Shown here in pieces: positions 32,621 through 35,108 of a stretch of DNA of 35,108 nucleotides (positions within the stretch are counted from its first letter, which is position 1; each line of letters begins with the position of its first letter). The DNA is from Bryobacterales bacterium (GTDB lineage: Bacteria > Acidobacteriota > Terriglobia > Bryobacterales > UBA6623). Where the stretch lies: NCBI GenBank assembly GCA_028819575.1, contig JAPPLB010000033.1:1-35108 (forward strand), read 5' to 3'. The position numbers and the translations under genes were made by a program. The notes under the pieces were generated by a model. It did not search any database and had not been told where the DNA came from. It worked only from the letters and a program-made list of their open reading frames with translations.

Positions 32621-34246
32621 ATGCATCTGCCGTTGACCCCGATCCGCTTTCTGCTTTGGGCGGCTGACGAATACGGCGACAAGGTCGGGATCGTCGACGG
32701 AGACAAGCGCTTCGCCTACCGACAGTTCCTTGATCGCGCTGCGCGGCTCAGCGCCGCTGTTCAGAGCCTGGGCGTCGAGGCCGGCGACCGCGTGGCGACG
32801 CTGAGCTTCAACTGTCACCCGCTGCTGGAAGCCTATTACGGCATCCCGATGGCGCGGGCGATCCTGCTCTCGCTGAATGTCCGTCTTGCCGCCGAAGAGC
32901 AAGCGTACATTCTGGAGCACTCCGGGGCGAAAGTAGCGATTTTCGATCCGGAGTTCCTGCCTCTCGTTGATGAACTACGCAAAAGCCGTCCCGGGATACG
33001 CTGGATCCCGCTGTACGCGCCGCCGAACCCGCTTTCCTGGGTTCACTCGCAAACCTATGAGGAGTTGCTGGCAGCCGCCTCGCCCGAGTCGATCGATTTC
33101 ACGATATACGACGAGAACGCGATTGCCGAACTGTTCTACACGAGCGGCAGCACGGGACGTCCCAAGGGCGTAATGCTCAGCCACCGGACGCTTTTTTTGC
33201 ACGCGCTTACTGCGCTGATCGGCATCTACCGCCGAGGAGAAAAGCGGCCGGCGGACCAGCAGGTCGAGCTCCATACCATACCGCTGTTCCACGCCAACGG
33301 ATGGGGCAAAGCGCACACCGTCACCCTCACGGGGGGCCGCCACGTCATGGTCAAGCGTTTCGAGCCGGCCCACGTGTTGGCTCTCATCGAGCGGGAGAAA
33401 GTCACCGGTCTGTGCGCCGTCCCGACGATGGCTACGGCGCTTGTGAACTGTCCCGAACTCGACCGCTATGATCTTTCCAGCCTCGAAGAGATCATGATCG
33501 GCGGCGCGGCATCCTCGCCATCGCTCATAGCGGAGACGGAAGCGAAACTGCAATGCAAGGTGCTTGCCGGGTACGGGCTCACCGAAACCTCGCCGGTCGC
33601 CATGATCGCCCACCTGAAGGATACGCTCGGCGCCGTATCGGAGGAGGAACGCATCCGGCGGCAGGCCATGACCGGGTTCTCTTTCCCCGGCGTCGAGACC
33701 CGTGTGGCCGACGCCGCAGGAACCGATGTCCCGAAAGACATGCGGACGATGGGCGAGATTCTCTTCCGCGGCGACCTCGTCATGGACGGCTACTGGAACG
33801 AGCCCGAAGCGACCGCCGAGACCGTCCGCGACAACTGGCTCCACACGGGCGACATCGCGGTCTGGGACGAGCATAACTACTTCCTGATCGTCGACCGCCA
33901 AAAAGACGTGATCATTAGCGGCGGAGAAAACATCTCATCCCTTGAAATCGAGAAGGTCATCGTCGCCCACCCGGCCGTGTACGAAACGGCAGTCGTCGCT
34001 GTGCCGGATGAAAAGTGGGGCGAGGCGCCGAAAGCCTATGTCGTGCTCAAGCCCGGCGCATCGGCCACGGAAGACGAAATTCGAGACCACGTCCGCAAGC
34101 ACTTGGCTGGTTTCAAGGTGCCGCGGACGGTTGCGTTCGAGGCGGAGCTCCCCAAGGGAGCGACAGGCAAGATCCTCAAGCGGGCACTGCGCGATCCACA
34201 CTGGGAGGGCATGGAGAAGCACGTACACGGCAGTGGCCGGAGTTAG
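32621..34246 (+). CDS. Acyl-CoA synthetase (AMP-forming fatty-acid or acyl-CoA ligase)
   Basis: ANL-superfamily ligase that activates a carboxylic acid to its CoA thioester through an acyl-AMP. 541 aa from ATG 32621, with GAGGAG about 10 nt before it. The in-frame ATG at 32567 lies inside the palindromic repeat and has no ribosome site. The P-loop is YTSGSTGRPKGVMLSH. GYGLTETSPV, the hinge with TGDIAVWD and DRQKDVIISGGENIS, and the C-terminal catalytic Lys in PKGATGKILKRALR are all present. PLFHANGWGKAHTVTLTGG is the pattern of the medium-chain and methylmercaptopropionate ligase branch. The exact substrate is not determinable. It lies 26 nt before the pyrE-like gene, possibly cotranscribed. 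Confidence 0.92.
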   Translation: MHLPLTPIRFLLWAADEYGDKVGIVDGDKRFAYRQFLDRAARLSAAVQSLGVEAGDRVATLSFNCHPLLEAYYGIPMARAILLSLNVRLAAEEQAYILEHSGAKVAIFDPEFLPLVDELRKSRPGIRWIPLYAPPNPLSWVHSQTYEELLAAASPESIDFTIYDENAIAELFYTSGSTGRPKGVMLSHRTLFLHALTALIGIYRRGEKRPADQQVELHTIPLFHANGWGKAHTVTLTGGRHVMVKRFEPAHVLALIEREKVTGLCAVPTMATALVNCPELDRYDLSSLEEIMIGGAASSPSLIAETEAKLQCKVLAGYGLTETSPVAMIAHLKDTLGAVSEEERIRRQAMTGFSFPGVETRVADAAGTDVPKDMRTMGEILFRGDLVMDGYWNEPEATAETVRDNWLHTGDIAVWDEHNYFLIVDRQKDVIISGGENISSLEIEKVIVAHPAVYETAVVAVPDEKWGEAPKAYVVLKPGASATEDEIRDHVRKHLAGFKVPRTVAFEAELPKGATGKILKRALRDPHWEGMEKHVHGSGRS

Positions 34247-34272
34247 CATTGTTTTGCGAATGAACTAAGTCG

Positions 34273-34950
34273 ATGTCCTCCGCCGGCCTAACTGCAGACC
34301 CTTTGCTTGATGCTCTTTGGAACAAGGGGCTCATTCTGATCGGGGAGCGCGTAAGGCGTGAATACGCACTGCGGACGCCGATCTTCATCGACCTGCGTCA
34401 CAAGCTGTATGACGATCTTGACTTGTTAGGGCTGCTTGGCGCGGCGCTTCACGGCGAACTGGTGCACATCCTGGGCGCTGACTCCGGGCCGGCCATCGCG
34501 CGTCAACAAGTCATCGGAATTCCGGATACCGCCACGCCGATCGCCCTTTCCCTGGCTTTGCAATCACAACAGACGGCTCTGCCCGTTGCCTACGGTCAGT
34601 TGCGTAAAAAGCCTGCCACCTATCCGGGGGGTGAGTGGGGTATGAGCGCCTACATGGGTACGTGCGACGACACCCGTGAGATCACGTTGATCGATGACGT
34701 GATGGCGTCGGGCCGCACGAAGGTGTGGGCGATCGACGAGTTGAAGAAAGACGGCCTCGACGTGAAGCGCATCCTGGTCGTGGTCGACCGTGAGCAAGGG
34801 GGAGATCGAATCCTCTCGGAGCACGGCTATCCGGTGCACTGTCTCTACAGGGTCTCGGCGCTGATCGAGTACTATCGCGCCAGAGGCAACATCGACGCCC
34901 CCACCGCCGCCGCGGCTCTCCAACACGTTCAAGCCAAACGGTTCTCCTGA
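34273..34950 (+). CDS. pyrE: Orotate phosphoribosyltransferase-like protein
   Basis: PRPP-dependent transferase of pyrimidine synthesis. 225 aa. The PRPP loop EITLIDDVMASGRTK carries D141 and D142. VVVDREQGG after the next strand is an OPRT hallmark. The segment that usually reads KE.K.HG is RKKPATYPGGEWG here, so the catalytic loop is unusual and a side function is conceivable. The start is ATG 34273 without a strong ribosome site. It follows the acyl-CoA synthetase by 26 nt and is followed by a long hairpin and the right-hand repeat. Confidence 0.82.
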   Translation: MSSAGLTADPLLDALWNKGLILIGERVRREYALRTPIFIDLRHKLYDDLDLLGLLGAALHGELVHILGADSGPAIARQQVIGIPDTATPIALSLALQSQQTALPVAYGQLRKKPATYPGGEWGMSAYMGTCDDTREITLIDDVMASGRTKVWAIDELKKDGLDVKRILVVVDREQGGDRILSEHGYPVHCLYRVSALIEYYRARGNIDAPTAAAALQHVQAKRFS

Positions 34951-34968
34951 CCTGCAACATGCCCCTGA

Positions 34969-35008
34969 TCAAGCGGTGCCGACACCGATCCGGATGTTTC
35001 CCGCTTGA
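34969..35008 (+). other. Hairpin downstream of pyrE
   Basis: TCAAGCGG (34969-34976) and CCGCTTGA (35001-35008) pair perfectly over 8 bp around a 24-nt loop that contains ATCCGGAT. There is no T-tract, so it is not a classical terminator. It may stabilise the 3' end or belong to the repeat region. Confidence 0.4.
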
Positions 35009-35054
35009 ATGTTCCGCACACCGACGGAGGAAAAACTGACCGCTATCCTGCTGG

Positions 35055-35108
35055 CTAGCCTGCATTTCTCACCACGTGGCGAGGCGAAGTGCGTGAGAGG
35101 GCCGTCAG
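35055..35108 (+). repeat. 54-bp dispersed repeat, right copy
   Basis: CTAGCCTGCATTTCTCACC onward to GAGAGGGCCGTCAG, reverse complement of 39-92 with three mismatches, and cut by the window end. It lies about 105 nt after the pyrE stop. A repeat at each extremity is typical of a contig whose assembly stopped at a multi-copy element. Confidence 0.85.

Overview
This is a GC-rich bacterial stretch, apparently a complete contig rather than an arbitrary cut. Both ends fall in or beside copies of the same 54-bp repeat in opposite orientation. The organism is Gram-negative, judging from lpxC, an outer-membrane barrel protein and a DUF3500-type secreted protein. Several secreted TPR and repeat-domain proteins and the broken Fn3 protein suggest an Acidobacteriota-like (Bryobacterales-type) genome. 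That placement is an inference from protein style, not from a marker search.

Left part (1-5400): uvrA, with a terminator that overlaps its stop codon, and a CoA-acylating methylmalonate-semialdehyde dehydrogenase (mmsA), both on the minus strand. About 1 kb of non-coding or degenerate sequence follows. It holds an 83-nt nested inverted repeat and an AT-rich hairpin.

Middle-left (5400-11940): a type I-E CRISPR-Cas locus with an unusual state of repair. The five Cascade genes (casA, casB, casC, casD, casE) are open, complete in length and tightly coupled. No cas3 is present; at most a C-terminal tail survives. cas1 and cas2 have been fused out of frame by an internal deletion that removes the cas1 C-terminus and the cas2 N-terminus, and cas2 carries a further stop codon. 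A four-repeat array with a 61-nt period follows. The locus could still make and process crRNA and assemble Cascade, but it cannot acquire spacers and has no local nuclease.

Middle (11940-20220): an accessory, decaying zone. It contains a truncated Ig/Calx-beta repeat protein, a small secreted protein, an outer-membrane barrel, a bactofilin, and a 796-aa soluble protein that joins GAF, PAS and histidine kinase domains to a receiver and an OmpR-type DNA-binding domain. It also contains a frameshifted small secreted protein and a multiply frameshifted Fn3 protein remnant. Three intergenic regions around the kinase-regulator carry pairs of 16-bp boxes (GTGA, 11-bp step, GTGA). In every case the two boxes are exactly 32 bp apart, which suggests its operators.

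Right part (20300-35108): ordinary chromosomal genes. In order these are an SDR oxidoreductase, an M48 metalloprotease, a DUF3500 protein, a secreted hypothetical with a possibly leaderless start, lpxC, a membrane-anchored hypothetical overlapping rnc, two secreted TPR proteins, eno, an amidohydrolase, an acyl-CoA synthetase and a pyrE-like phosphoribosyltransferase. A palindromic variant of the end repeat lies between the divergent amidohydrolase and acyl-CoA synthetase genes. No tRNA or rRNA gene and no intact transposase were seen.
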